Shown here piece by piece: positions 42,206 through 53,317 of a stretch of DNA of 64,000 nucleotides. Position numbers and translations under genes: made by a program. The notes under the pieces were generated by a model, which ran no database searches, had not been told where the DNA came from, and saw nothing but the letters and a program-made list of their open reading frames with translations. Source of the stretch: Massilia yuzhufengensis (lineage in GTDB: Bacteria; Pseudomonadota; Gammaproteobacteria; Burkholderiales; Burkholderiaceae_D). The first letter of the stretch is position 1; each line of letters starts with the position of its first letter. The stretch spans positions 1-64,000 of the forward strand of contig NZ_FOLD01000024.1 of the NCBI RefSeq assembly GCF_900112225.1, given 5' to 3'.

Positions 42206-43384
42206 TTAAATGACTTCGAACAGCCCCGCGGCGCCCTGGCCTCCGCCGACGCACATGGTGGCAAGCACATACTTTACCCCACGGCGTTTGCCTTCGATGA
42301 GCGCGTGCCCGACCAGGCGCGCGCCGGACACGCCATACGGGTGGCCGACCGCGATCGCCCCGCCGTTCACGTTCAGGCGTTCCATCGGGATGCCGAGCTT
42401 GTCGGCGCAATACAGCACCTGCACGGCGAAGGCTTCGTTGAGCTCCCACAGGCCGATATCGTCGACCGTCAATCCGGCGCGCTGCAGCAGTTTGGGGATC
42501 GCGAACACCGGGCCGATGCCCATCTCGTCCGGCTCGCAGCCGGCCACGGCGTAGCCGCGGAAGATGCCCAGCGGCTGCAGGCCCCTGGCCTCGGCCATGC
42601 GGCTGCTCATCACGATGGTCGCCGCCGCGCCGTCCGAGAACTGGCTGGCGTTGCCGGCGGTGATGACGCCGCCCGGCACCGCGCTGCGGATCTTCGAGAC
42701 GGCCTCGATGGTCGTGTCGGCGCGGATGCCTTCGTCTGCTTGAATAGTCACTTCGCGCGTGGCCAGCATGCCGGACGCCTTGTCGGCCACGCCCATCACC
42801 ACCGTCATCGGCGCGATCTCGGCATCGAACAGGCCGGCGGCCTGGGCCGCGGCAGCGCGCTGCTGGCTCTGCACGCCGTAGGCGTCCTGGCGCTCGCGGC
42901 TGATCGAATAGCGGCGCGCCACCGTCTCGGCGGTCTGCAGCATCGGCCAGTAGATTTCCGGCTTGTGCTGCTTGAGCCAGGTGTCAACCAGCATGTGGCG
43001 GTTCATTTCCTGCTGCACGCACGAAATCGATTCGACGCCGCCGGCCGCGAACACCTCGCCCTCGCCCGCGATGATGCGTTGGGCGGCGGTGGCAATGGTC
43101 TGCAGGCCGGACGAGCAGAAGCGGTTGATGGTCATGCCCGGCACCGTCACCGGGCAGCCGGCGCGCAGCGCGACCTGGCGCGCGATGTTGACGCCGGTGG
43201 CGCCCTCGGGGTTGGCGCAGCCCATCAGCACGTCCTCGATCTCGCCCGCCTCGATCCCCGCGCGGGCGATCGCCGCCTGCAGCGCGTGGCCGCCAAGGGT
43301 CGCGCCGTGGGTCATGTTGAAGGCGCCTTTCCAGGACTTGGCAAGGGCGGTGCGGGCGGTCGATACGATGACGGCGTCGATCAT
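42206..43384 (-). CDS. Thiolase (acetyl-CoA C-acyltransferase), 392 aa
   Basis: All three catalytic positions are visible: Cys90 in [15 protein letters not shown], His348 in [16 protein letters not shown] and Cys378 in [13 protein letters not shown]. Length is standard for a type I or II thiolase. It cleaves 3-ketoacyl-CoA or condenses acetyl-CoA; the acyl-CoA ligase and FadB-like genes nearby favour degradation. The start at 43384 ([13 protein letters not shown]) fits the family. It is divergent from the MFS symporter gene. Confidence 0.95.
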   Translation of the reverse strand: MIDAVIVSTARTALAKSWKGAFNMTHGATLGGHALQAAIARAGIEAGEIEDVLMGCANPEGATGVNIARQVALRAGCPVTVPGMTINRFCSSGLQTIATAAQRIIAGEGEVFAAGGVESISCVQQEMNRHMLVDTWLKQHKPEIYWPMLQTAETVARRYSISRERQDAYGVQSQQRAAAAQAAGLFDAEIAPMTVVMGVADKASGMLATREVTIQADEGIRADTTIEAVSKIRSAVPGGVITAGNASQFSDGAAATIVMSSRMAEARGLQPLGIFRGYAVAGCEPDEMGIGPVFAIPKLLQRAGLTVDDIGLWELNEAFAVQVLYCADKLGIPMERLNVNGGAIAVGHPYGVSGARLVGHALIEGKRRGVKYVLATMCVGGGQGAAGLFEVI

Positions 43385-43666
43385 GTGTTTGTCTCCGGTG
43401 ATGGGGGATATTTGCCAATCGAGAATAGCATAATAAAGTACGGTCGTTCGCAAAATAATCGGGGCGACATATTGTGCTTTGCACCATACCTCGTCCCAGA
43501 GCGGGAACGCGTATTGACGCGGATTGTTGCCTCTTTTGCACAGCTCATCTGTAAGTTTCGCGTAAGCCTGGAGAAAGCACCGTGTAAGGAAACCGGAACA
43601 CACTCCGCGACAGCTGACGAACAATCAGCAATTCCGGCGATACAAAAACCTAAGACGGAGACACAC

Positions 43667-45367
43667 ATGGCAATCACACCCGGCATGACCGCTGGAGGGA
43701 AAGCGGCACCTTCCTCCACCGGCATCACCAAGGAAGAACGGAAAGTCATTTTCGCTTCCTCGCTCGGCACCGTATTCGAGTGGTACGACTTCTACCTGTA
43801 CGGCTCGCTCGCATCCATCATCGCCAAGCAGTTCTTCATCGGCGACCCGACCACCACCTTCATCTTCGCCCTGATGGCCTTCGCGGCCGGCTTCATCGTG
43901 CGCCCCTTCGGCGCGCTGGTGTTCGGCCGCCTGGGAGACATGATCGGCCGCAAATACACCTTCCTGATCACCATCCTGATCATGGGCGCCTCGACCTTCC
44001 TGGTGGGCCTGCTGCCAAGCCACGCGTCGATCGGCGTCGCGGCGCCGATCATCCTGGTGACGCTGCGCATCCTTCAGGGCCTGGCCCTGGGCGGCGAATA
44101 CGGCGGCGCAGCCACCTACGTGGCCGAGCACGCGCCGGAAGGCAAGCGCGGGCTGTTCACCTCCTACATCCAGACCACCGCCACCATCGGCCTGTTCCTG
44201 TCGCTGATGGTGATCCTGGGCACCCGTACCGCCATGGGCGAAGACGCGTTCCAGGCCTGGGGCTGGCGCATCCCCTTCCTGGTCTCGGTGATCCTGCTGG
44301 GTATCTCGGTATGGATCCGGATGTCGATGGCCGAATCGCCGGCCTTCGCCAAGATGAAAGCCGAAGGCAAAACCTCGAAGGCGCCGCTGTCGGAAGCCTT
44401 CCTGAAGCCAAAGAACGCCAAGATCGCCTTCCTGGCGCTGGCCGGCCTGACCATGGGCCAGGCGGTGGTGTGGTACACCGGCCAGTTCTACGCGCTGTTC
44501 TTCCTGACCAAGACCCTCAAGATGGACGAGCCGACCTCGAACATCCTGGTCGCGATCGCGCTGGCCCTGGCCACCCCGTTCTTCATCTTCTTCGGCGCGC
44601 TGTCGGACAAGATCGGCCGCAAGTGGATCATCCTCGGTGGCTGCCTCATCGCCGCGGCGACCTACTTCCCCATCTTCAAGGCGATCACCCACTACGGCAA
44701 CCCGGCCCTGGAACGCGCGATCCAGACCTCGCCCGTGGTGGTGGTGGCCGATCCGAACACCTGCCACTTCCAGGTCGACCCGACCGGCACCAAGAAATTC
44801 CCGTCGTCCTGCGATATCGCGACCCGCCTGCTGACCGGCGCCTCGGTGAGCTACACGATCCAGGATGCGCCGGCCGGTACGCTGGCATCGGTGAAGGTAG
44901 GCGAAACGACCTTCCAGTCCTTCAATGCCGTCATGACGCCGGATAACCTGAACTTCGACGCCGCGTCCAAGGCCCAGGAAACCGCGTTCAAGGGCGAAGT
45001 GACGGGCGCACTGAAGGCCGCGGGCTACCCGGACAAGGCAGATATGTCGGCGGTGAACAAGCCGATGGTGGTGCTGTTCCTGTTCATCCTGGTGCTCTAC
45101 GTGACCATGGTGTACGGCCCGATCGCGGCCATGCTGGTGGAGATGTTCCCGACCCGGATCCGCTACACCTCGATGTCCCTGCCCTACCACATCGGCAACG
45201 GCTGGTTCGGCGGCATGCTGCCGACCGTCACCTTCGCCCTGGTGGCCTTCAAGGGCGATATCTACTACGGCCTGTGGTACCCGATCATCATCGCGCTGGC
45301 GACGGTGGTCATCGGTGGCCTGTTCGTGCGCGAGACGAAGGACAACCAGATCTACGCCAACGACTAA
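43667..45367 (+). CDS. MFS transporter of the metabolite:H+ symporter (MHS) family with an extracytoplasmic insert, 566 aa
   Basis: Typical MHS signatures: SLGTVFEWYDFYLYGSLA at the N-terminus, RPFGALVFGRLGDMIGRKYT (cytoplasmic loop 2-3) and LRILQGLALGGEYGGAATYV. A second GRLSD-type loop is GALSDKIGRKWIIL. Relatives (ProP, KgtP, ShiA) import osmolytes or organic acids with protons. Compared with the usual ~430-450 aa there is an added soluble segment at residues ~345-460 with two Cys (about 365 and 381) that could form a disulfide in the periplasm. ACGGAG six bases before ATG 43667 sets the start. Confidence 0.9.
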   Translation: MAITPGMTAGGKAAPSSTGITKEERKVIFASSLGTVFEWYDFYLYGSLASIIAKQFFIGDPTTTFIFALMAFAAGFIVRPFGALVFGRLGDMIGRKYTFLITILIMGASTFLVGLLPSHASIGVAAPIILVTLRILQGLALGGEYGGAATYVAEHAPEGKRGLFTSYIQTTATIGLFLSLMVILGTRTAMGEDAFQAWGWRIPFLVSVILLGISVWIRMSMAESPAFAKMKAEGKTSKAPLSEAFLKPKNAKIAFLALAGLTMGQAVVWYTGQFYALFFLTKTLKMDEPTSNILVAIALALATPFFIFFGALSDKIGRKWIILGGCLIAAATYFPIFKAITHYGNPALERAIQTSPVVVVADPNTCHFQVDPTGTKKFPSSCDIATRLLTGASVSYTIQDAPAGTLASVKVGETTFQSFNAVMTPDNLNFDAASKAQETAFKGEVTGALKAAGYPDKADMSAVNKPMVVLFLFILVLYVTMVYGPIAAMLVEMFPTRIRYTSMSLPYHIGNGWFGGMLPTVTFALVAFKGDIYYGLWYPIIIALATVVIGGLFVRETKDNQIYAND

Positions 45368-45413
45368 GCCCTTAAGCTAGTACCGCGTGGGCGGCCCAGC
45401 CCGCCCACGCGTC

Positions 45414-45950
45414 TTATTCCTCCCGCTGTTCGATCCCCACCAGTTTCCAGCTCCACAGCCCGTCGCGGTCCAGCACGAACGCGATGCCGCCTTCCTCTTC
45501 CTTCTGCACCACGACCTGGTTCAAGCTGCGGTAGGCCAGCGCGTAACGGACTTTCTCGCGCGGCCGCGCGCCCGGCGCCGGGGCGGCCGGCGCCTGGCCA
45601 GGCTGCAGGCTGATGTCGCCCGTTTCCAGCATCGCCCTCACTCCCTCCGGCGACACGACCGCCTCCACCACCGGTTCGATCACGGCCAGCGCCATCGACT
45701 GGCCGAACCTGGCCAGCGGATTCGACGACGCCTCGTCCTGCATGCGGTCGACGCCGAGGCGGTGCATCACCAGGGTCGTGACGCTGCCCTGCAAGGCGGA
45801 AAAGTCGATGTAGGGCACCAGCGCCCGCGTATCGCGCGCTTCGACGGCGGCGCGCATGCGGTACAACTGGATGTGCGGACTGGCCCAGGTGGCCGCGGCG
45901 AACACGGTGGCGGCGACGGCGGCGGCGATGACTGCCTTCTTGTTCTTCAT
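45414..45950 (-). CDS. DUF2939 family protein, 178 aa
   Basis: One N-terminal hydrophobic helix or uncleaved signal (AVIAAAVAATVFAAATWASP) is followed by the DUF2939 core (IQLYRMRAAVEARDTRALVP, IDFSALQGSVTTLVM). The C-terminal part has a Pro/Ala linker and a strand pair (YRSLNQVVVQKEEEGGIAFV, LWSWKLVGIEQ). It is probably anchored at the inner membrane with a periplasmic domain. Function unknown; it is common in Burkholderiales. Confidence 0.85.
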   Translation of the reverse strand: MKNKKAVIAAAVAATVFAAATWASPHIQLYRMRAAVEARDTRALVPYIDFSALQGSVTTLVMHRLGVDRMQDEASSNPLARFGQSMALAVIEPVVEAVVSPEGVRAMLETGDISLQPGQAPAAPAPGARPREKVRYALAYRSLNQVVVQKEEEGGIAFVLDRDGLWSWKLVGIEQREE

Positions 45951-46064
45951 GGTGGTGCTGGCGTAGTTGGCTCAGGCGCCAGTATAGGCATGCCGCGGGC
46001 CGCACGCACGCGCCATGCGAAAACGCCGCCCGGGGGCGGCGTTCGTACCCTCGTGGGGGACGGG

Positions 46065-48152
<2,088 letters not shown>

Positions 48153-48290
48153 GTCTCTTCCTTCTCCTTTGTTGTTGGTGCTCGATATCCGCTTCACTAT
48201 ACATCAAATAAAAGTACGTTCGTATTATTTTCTGGCGCCCCCGGCCTGTGCCAGAATAGCGCCTCACGACGACACCCGCCCTACGGAAAA

Positions 48291-49025
48291 ATGGAAAAAC
48301 TGATCGCGCAACTGCTTCGCCTGTACCTGATGCCGGCCCTCGCTTCGTCCGAAGACCTGGCCCAGCATTTCCAGGGCATCCAGGCCCTGTCGGTACCGCT
48401 GGCTTCGAGCGAGGACCTGACGCGCGCCATCGTCATCGACTTTCCCAAGACGCGCGGCGGCGCCCCGGACCAGCACTGGACCAACTTGTGCGAGGTCGCC
48501 AACACCCTGCAGGAAGCCTACGGCTTCCCGGCGCCGGCCGTCAGCATCACGGGCGCCAGCAGCTTCCAGCTCTGGATGTCGCTGGCCGAGCCGGTCCCGG
48601 TCGGCGACGCGCGCCGCTTCCTGGCCATGCTGCGCGAAGCGCACTTTCCGGAACTGGACCTGCAGGCGCAGGACAGGGTCGACCTGCCGCCCAGCCTGAA
48701 TCCCGCTTCAGGCAAATGGGCCGCCTTCATCCACCCCGGCATGGGGGCGTCCTTCGCCGAGGAAGCCGGGCTGGAAATGGCGCCACCGGTCGCGGCACAG
48801 GTGGCCTTCCTGGAGGGCCTGGAAAGCATCGGCAAGGCCGAGTTCTTCGACGCGCTGGTGGCGATGAAGCAGAGCGACGTGCCAATCCAAGCGCCCCCCG
48901 CCGTCGAGCCGCCGTCCAATGCAGGGCTCCTGTTGCAAGACGCCACGCTCGAAGACATCGTGCGCCACCTGCACGCCATCAACATCGAGCCGACCTTCCG
49001 CCACCTGCTGCCCGCCGCCCGCTAA
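48291..49025 (+). CDS. Hypothetical protein, 244 aa
   Basis: I cannot assign a family. It has no signal peptide. Notable is IVIDFPKTRGGAPDQHWTNL, then a conserved-looking SITGASSFQLWMSLAEPVPV and WAAFIHPGMGASFAEEAGLE. The segment with F-x-LW-x-SLAEPV and the acidic residues around it loosely recalls small PrimPol-like folds, but this is only an impression. GGA precedes the ATG at about six bases. It is divergent from the FadB-like gene with 138 bp between starts and ends just before repeat copy 2. Confidence 0.7.
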   Translation: MEKLIAQLLRLYLMPALASSEDLAQHFQGIQALSVPLASSEDLTRAIVIDFPKTRGGAPDQHWTNLCEVANTLQEAYGFPAPAVSITGASSFQLWMSLAEPVPVGDARRFLAMLREAHFPELDLQAQDRVDLPPSLNPASGKWAAFIHPGMGASFAEEAGLEMAPPVAAQVAFLEGLESIGKAEFFDALVAMKQSDVPIQAPPAVEPPSNAGLLLQDATLEDIVRHLHAINIEPTFRHLLPAAR

Positions 49026-49031
49026 CCCAGC

Positions 49032-49126
49032 ACTTCGGGGTCAGGTCTGACATTCGGACACGGCCTCGGCACTAGAGCGGCCCTAGGGCTGAGCCCGTGT
49101 CTAATTGTCAGACCTGACCCCGAAGT
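49032..49126. repeat. Family A dispersed inverted-repeat element, copy 2
   Basis: The arms at 49032-49062 and 49096-49126 are 31 bp with two or three mismatches to each other (left arm ...CATTCGGACACG, right arm CGTGTCTAATTGTC...). The core is only about 33 bp. It lies between the 3' ends of the hypothetical gene at 48291 and the PH-domain gene. Confidence 0.85.
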
Positions 49127-49156
49127 TGGGCTGAAAAAAAATGGTGCGGGTGATGG

Positions 49157-49765
49157 TTAGTTGTGGATGTATTTCGTGAAGACGTCGCTGAAGTCGCGCT
49201 TGGTGTAGGTATCGAGCATCGCGGTGTTGACCGCTTCCAGCAGCTCGCCGTAGGTACTCACGAGCCCGCCCGCACCTGGCGCGATATTGAGTTTATGTAC
49301 CGACGCCGTTGCATCCAGGGTGCGCAGTGCGTTGTCGCGGCAGACGGCGTCGCGGCGCTGCTGCTTGCCGATCGAGATCAAGGCCTTGTAGATGTCCTTG
49401 AGCTGTTCGATGAAGGTCTTCTTGATGTCGATCGAGAACACGGTGTCGTCCAGCCTGAACTTGAGCTCGATATCCATGTCCAGCGTGCCGGCGGTTTCGA
49501 TGCTCACGCCCGTGACGGCGTGCGACGCATAGTCGTAGCGCTTGATGCTGCGCTTGGACGAGACGGCCGAGTCGCCGTCCACGTGGATCAGCGCCAGGTT
49601 GGTAAAGCAGTATTCATCCTTCTTGCTCTTGATGAGGAAGAAGATCTGCTCGCCGTCCTCGCTGAACAGGTAGTCGTCGGCATCGACCTTGGCATAGTCG
49701 GCCGGCCCGATAATGACGCCGATATCGCTGATGCCCAGTGCTTCCGCTGCCAGTCTCTTGAACAT
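49157..49765 (-). CDS. Bacterial PH-domain protein, YvbH-like, 202 aa
   Basis: The whole chain follows Bacillus YvbH as I remember it: ISDIGVIIGPADYAKVDADD, then EDGEQIFFLIKSKKDEYCFT, NLALIHVDGDSAVSSKRSIK and YDYASHAVTGVSIETAGTLD. It ends in the oligomerisation-type extension DFSDVFTKYIHN. Residues ~1-125 form the bPH_1 domain and the rest the YvbH extension. It is soluble with no signal peptide. Role unknown. Such proteins are best known from Firmicutes, so transfer is possible, although base composition here looks native. Confidence 0.85.
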   Translation of the reverse strand: MFKRLAAEALGISDIGVIIGPADYAKVDADDYLFSEDGEQIFFLIKSKKDEYCFTNLALIHVDGDSAVSSKRSIKRYDYASHAVTGVSIETAGTLDMDIELKFRLDDTVFSIDIKKTFIEQLKDIYKALISIGKQQRRDAVCRDNALRTLDATASVHKLNIAPGAGGLVSTYGELLEAVNTAMLDTYTKRDFSDVFTKYIHN

Positions 49766-49795
49766 GTTTTCCCTCCTCTGATTGTCGGATAAGCG

Positions 49796-51685
49796 CTACC
49801 GCACGACCGGCAGCTCGATGTAGCTCTGGTTGTCGGCGTCATGGTGCACTGCGTTGTCCGCGACCACGCCCAGCTTCTCGCTTTCGTTCTGCCCGCCGGT
49901 ATTGAGGTTGCGGACGAATTTCGGGAAGTTCGACGAACTCACCTCGACCCGGATCCGGTGCCCCGCGCCGAACTGGATCGCGGTGGCGATCGGTGTCGGG
50001 CGGATCGTCACGACTTCGCCGGGATTGAGCATGGCCGGCTTGTCGAAGCCGTTGCGGTAGCGGGCCCGGAAGATGGTGTCGCCGATGATCCAGGCGGTGC
50101 CGTCCGGCGCGACGTCGACCAGCTTGACCGAGAAATCCGTGTCCTTGGCGCTGGACGAGACTTTCAGGACCGCGTCGACGAAGCCGGCCACGCTCACCGG
50201 CTTGGGCAGCGGATCGCTGGTGTACACCAGCACGTCGCTCCTGGCCTCGATCGGGCGCTGGTCGAACGCGCCCGGCACCACGATGCCGCCATTGCAGCAG
50301 TCGCCCCCACCGATGGTCTGCACCGGATTCATGGGGTCGTAGCGGTAGCGGTCGGCGGCTTCGGATTTCGGTGCTTCCGCCGACAGGCGGCCGTCGCCAT
50401 ACAGCGAATTGGCCTTGCCGCCAGAGCGTAAGTACAGGCGCATCGGCTTCGCGGTCTCGGGCGGCCACTGGGCGGCACTCTGCCAGCGGTTGGCGCCCAT
50501 TTCGAAGTAGCGCACATGCGGCGTGGTCGATGGGAAGGCCTTGGTGTCGCCCTTGAGCCAGCGGTCGAACCAGCCGTAGATGGCGCCGTCGACGTCGAAG
50601 CTGGTGTCGCCCATCGAGCGCTCGCCCACCGTCGTGTCGGGCCCCAGGCGGGCATACTGGCAGTGCGGCACCGGCGCCACCACGGCGTACTGGTTGGCGC
50701 TGGCCTCCTTGTCGGTATTGGCCGCGCGCGCATGGTTGAACAGCTCCAGGTTCGGCCCGGTCGACACGTCATACCAGCTGTTGAACCACAGCGCCGGCAC
50801 GCCCCAGCCCATGCCTTCGTGGTACAGGCCACCCTGGCGCCAGGCCGGATCGGCCGGGCTGCGCTTGATCAGCTGCTCGAAGGTGCCGGCCGGTTCGCCC
50901 AAGGACGACAGCAGCTGGTCGACCGGCAGGTGCTTGATCTGCTTGTTCCAGTCGACCTTCGGCTTGGCCGGATCGAGGTCGTTGTAGGCTTCGATGCGCG
51001 CGCGCAGCTTGTCGTCGGTGATGGAAGCCGGCAGCTGGGCGCGCAGCGGATTGTCGACGCCGTAGAGCCACACGAAGAACAGGTTGCGCGGCACGCCGCC
51101 GGTGTACCAGTTGCCCTGCTCCTGGAAACGCCCGACCTTGCCGATGCCCGCGCCCGAGGCCATCGGCACCATCGCCGCATGGGCCGGGTGGTTCAGGCCT
51201 GCCAGCGCCAGCTGCCATTCGGCCGACGACGAACACCCGAGCGTGCCCACCTTCCCGTTGGACCACTGCTGCTGCGCGATCCAGGACAGGGTGTCGTAGC
51301 CATCGGTTTGCGGTTTGCCCAGCAGTTCCCAGTTCCCCTGCGAGAAGTAGCGGCCACGCTCGTTCTGGACGATGAAGGTGTAGCCGCGCTTGACCGATTC
51401 GAGCAGGTAGCGCTGGGTGGAGCCTTTCAGCTTGCCCTCGTTGTAGGGCGTCTTCCACAGGATGGTCGGATGCGGCCCGGCGCCAGTCTTGGGCATGTAG
51501 ATGTCGGTGGACAGCGCCACGCCATCGCGCATGCGCACCATCACGGAGGCGCGCGCGGTGGCGATGCGCGCCAGCTCCTTGTCCAGGGCTTCCTGGCTGT
51601 ACTTCGAATAATCCTGCGCCAGGCCGGCGATGGGGTTGGACAGGAACAGCGCGAGGGCGGCAAGGCTGAGGGGCGTCGATTTCAA
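49796..51685 (-). CDS. Secreted CocE/NonD-type hydrolase (S15-like), 629 aa
   Basis: A signal peptide (PLSLAALALFLSNPIAGLAQ) suggests export. The N-terminal alpha/beta-hydrolase domain contains RDGVALSTDIYMPKTGAGPH, QNERGRYFSQGNWE and the nucleophile turn KVGTLGCSSSAEWQLALAG, where the central Ser replaces the more usual GxSYxG context. The C-terminal ~200 residues form the jelly-roll domain (VLVYTSDPLPKPVSVAGFVD, AGHRIRVEVSSSNFPKFVRN). Relatives hydrolyse esters or amides such as cocaine or acyl peptides, but the native substrate is not known. Confidence 0.88.
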   Translation of the reverse strand: MKSTPLSLAALALFLSNPIAGLAQDYSKYSQEALDKELARIATARASVMVRMRDGVALSTDIYMPKTGAGPHPTILWKTPYNEGKLKGSTQRYLLESVKRGYTFIVQNERGRYFSQGNWELLGKPQTDGYDTLSWIAQQQWSNGKVGTLGCSSSAEWQLALAGLNHPAHAAMVPMASGAGIGKVGRFQEQGNWYTGGVPRNLFFVWLYGVDNPLRAQLPASITDDKLRARIEAYNDLDPAKPKVDWNKQIKHLPVDQLLSSLGEPAGTFEQLIKRSPADPAWRQGGLYHEGMGWGVPALWFNSWYDVSTGPNLELFNHARAANTDKEASANQYAVVAPVPHCQYARLGPDTTVGERSMGDTSFDVDGAIYGWFDRWLKGDTKAFPSTTPHVRYFEMGANRWQSAAQWPPETAKPMRLYLRSGGKANSLYGDGRLSAEAPKSEAADRYRYDPMNPVQTIGGGDCCNGGIVVPGAFDQRPIEARSDVLVYTSDPLPKPVSVAGFVDAVLKVSSSAKDTDFSVKLVDVAPDGTAWIIGDTIFRARYRNGFDKPAMLNPGEVVTIRPTPIATAIQFGAGHRIRVEVSSSNFPKFVRNLNTGGQNESEKLGVVADNAVHHDADNQSYIELPVVR

Positions 51686-51815
51686 AGAGGGTTCTCCCGG
51701 GGTGCGTGGGTGGGTGATCGGAGTACTTTAACAAGGGCTTGCGGCTTAGGCGAGCCTGGCGTGAAATTATTCAGTACGCATGCACGCTCACACATTTGCA
51801 CCACACACCCCAGAA

Positions 51816-51928
51816 CCGTCGCACCGGCGAAGGCCGGTGCCCAATTTTGTTGAACAGTGGGTACGCACGCAAAATTGGGTTCCGGCCTTCGCCGGAAGTC
51901 GTAGGCGCCAGTGGCGCGTACGACGGTC
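51816..51928. repeat. Family B dispersed palindromes, fourth site
   Basis: The left unit reads CCGTCGCACCGGCGAAGGCC and continues GGTGCCCAATTTTG (51817-51850). The right one, inverted, reads AAAATTGGGTTCCGGCCTTC and continues GCCGGAAGTCGTA (51871-51904), with a further CGTACGACGG end at 51917-51926. Together they form a large imperfect hairpin between the hydrolase start and the M20 gene's 3' end. Confidence 0.75.
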
Positions 51929-51973
51929 TTTGAGGTAGGGTGGGATCGAATGCAGGGTGTGCGCCGATGCTCT

Positions 51974-53308
51974 TCACCGCTTCGGCATCAACTCCTGCAA
52001 GGCCACCACCGTCGACTCCACCCCCATCCGCACCGCCGGCCCATGCTCCACCTTGAACAGCGGGCTGTGATGGCTCGGCAGGCGCAGCTTGCCGGCCTTG
52101 GCCGCGGCGATATCCGCCACCGCCGTGCCGCCGACCGTGAAGTACACGCTCGGGATATACGGGTCGGTCACGAATTGCGGAAAATCCTCCGACCCCATCC
52201 CCTCGCGGAACTCCTCTTCGCCGATCGCGTGAGCCCCCAGCTTGCCGGTCCAGGCCGCGCGCAGGCGGCGCACCAATTCCACGGTGTTCATCACCGGCGG
52301 CGCCGGCGTGTCAACCAGTTTCACTTCGGGCAGCTCATTGTCCGCCATGCCGACCGCGCGCGCGGTGTTCTCGGCCATGCGCCTGATCCCGTTCAGCAGC
52401 AGCTCGCGGGTCTTCGGGTTTTCGTAGCGCACGGTAAGCTGCAGCCTGGCGTTGTCGCCGATGATGTTTGCCTTGGTGCCGCCATGGAAGGAGCCGACCG
52501 TGATCAGGCCCGGTTCGCGCGGGCCCAGTTCGCGGCTGACCACCGTCTGCAGGCCCATGACGATCATCGCACCCAGCACGATCGGGTCCTTGCCGCGGTG
52601 CGGCTGGGCGCCGTGGGCGCCGACGCCCTTGATCGCGATCTCCACCGTGTCGGCGCCGGAGTATGGCGACACTTCCGACGCGTGTACCTTCCCGACCGGC
52701 ATATCGGCCTTTACGTGGAAGCCCAGCGCGAAGTCCGGCTTGCCGAAGCGCTTGTACAAGCCGTCCTTCATCATGGCGATGGCGCCACCGATGCGCTCCT
52801 CGGCCGGCTGGCCGACCAGCATCAGGGTGCCGGACCAGCTGGCGCGGTCGAGCGCCATGCGCCGCGCCGTGCCCACCAGGCTGGTCATGTGGATGTCGTG
52901 GCCGCAGGCGTGGGCCACCGGCACCAGGTTGCCTTCCGTATCCTTCTGCGTCACCGTCGAGGCATTCGGCAGGCCGGATTTCTCCAGCATCGGCAAGCCG
53001 TCCATGTCGGCCCGCATCATGACCAGCGGGCCGGGGCCGTTCTTGAGGATGCCGACCACGCCGGTGCCGCCCACCTTCTCGGTCACCTCGAAACCGGCGG
53101 CGCGCAATTCCTGCGCCATGCGCGCGGCGGTCTTCACCTCGAGGAAAGACAGTTCGGGGTTGCGGTGGAAGTAGTCGAGCAGCGGCGCCAGGTGGGCGTC
53201 GTAGTCGCGCGCGACGGCCCCGGACAGCGCGCTGGCGGGACGGTCGGCGGCGGCGGCGGCGCAGGGCAGGAGCGCGGCGGCCACCAGCAAGGGAAGGAGT
53301 TTTTTCAA
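51974..53308 (-). CDS. Secreted M20-family amidohydrolase, 444 aa
   Basis: A signal peptide (LLPLLVAAALLPCAAAAADR) is followed by the M20D pattern: LLDYFHRNPELSFLEVKTAA, VMMRADMDGLPM, AHACGHDIHMTSLVG (metal ligands Cys, His), QPAEERIGGAIAMM (Glu pair) and GVGAHGAQPHRGKDPI (dimerisation domain). A late HHSPLF supplies the last His ligand. Relatives cleave N-acyl amino acids, IAA conjugates or hippurate. Being exported, this one would act in the periplasm. It begins 9 bp after the acyl-CoA ligase stop and is probably co-transcribed with it. Confidence 0.92.
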   Translation of the reverse strand: MKKLLPLLVAAALLPCAAAAADRPASALSGAVARDYDAHLAPLLDYFHRNPELSFLEVKTAARMAQELRAAGFEVTEKVGGTGVVGILKNGPGPLVMMRADMDGLPMLEKSGLPNASTVTQKDTEGNLVPVAHACGHDIHMTSLVGTARRMALDRASWSGTLMLVGQPAEERIGGAIAMMKDGLYKRFGKPDFALGFHVKADMPVGKVHASEVSPYSGADTVEIAIKGVGAHGAQPHRGKDPIVLGAMIVMGLQTVVSRELGPREPGLITVGSFHGGTKANIIGDNARLQLTVRYENPKTRELLLNGIRRMAENTARAVGMADNELPEVKLVDTPAPPVMNTVELVRRLRAAWTGKLGAHAIGEEEFREGMGSEDFPQFVTDPYIPSVYFTVGGTAVADIAAAKAGKLRLPSHHSPLFKVEHGPAVRMGVESTVVALQELMPKR

Positions 53309-53317
53309 GGGTGGGTC

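Noticed and set aside
42305..43666. Upstream extension of the symporter frame giving a protein of about 1020 aa
   Set aside because: The added part is antisense to the thiolase gene, rich in Arg/His/Ala and without any family pattern. ATG 43667 has a good ribosome binding site and fits the family start.
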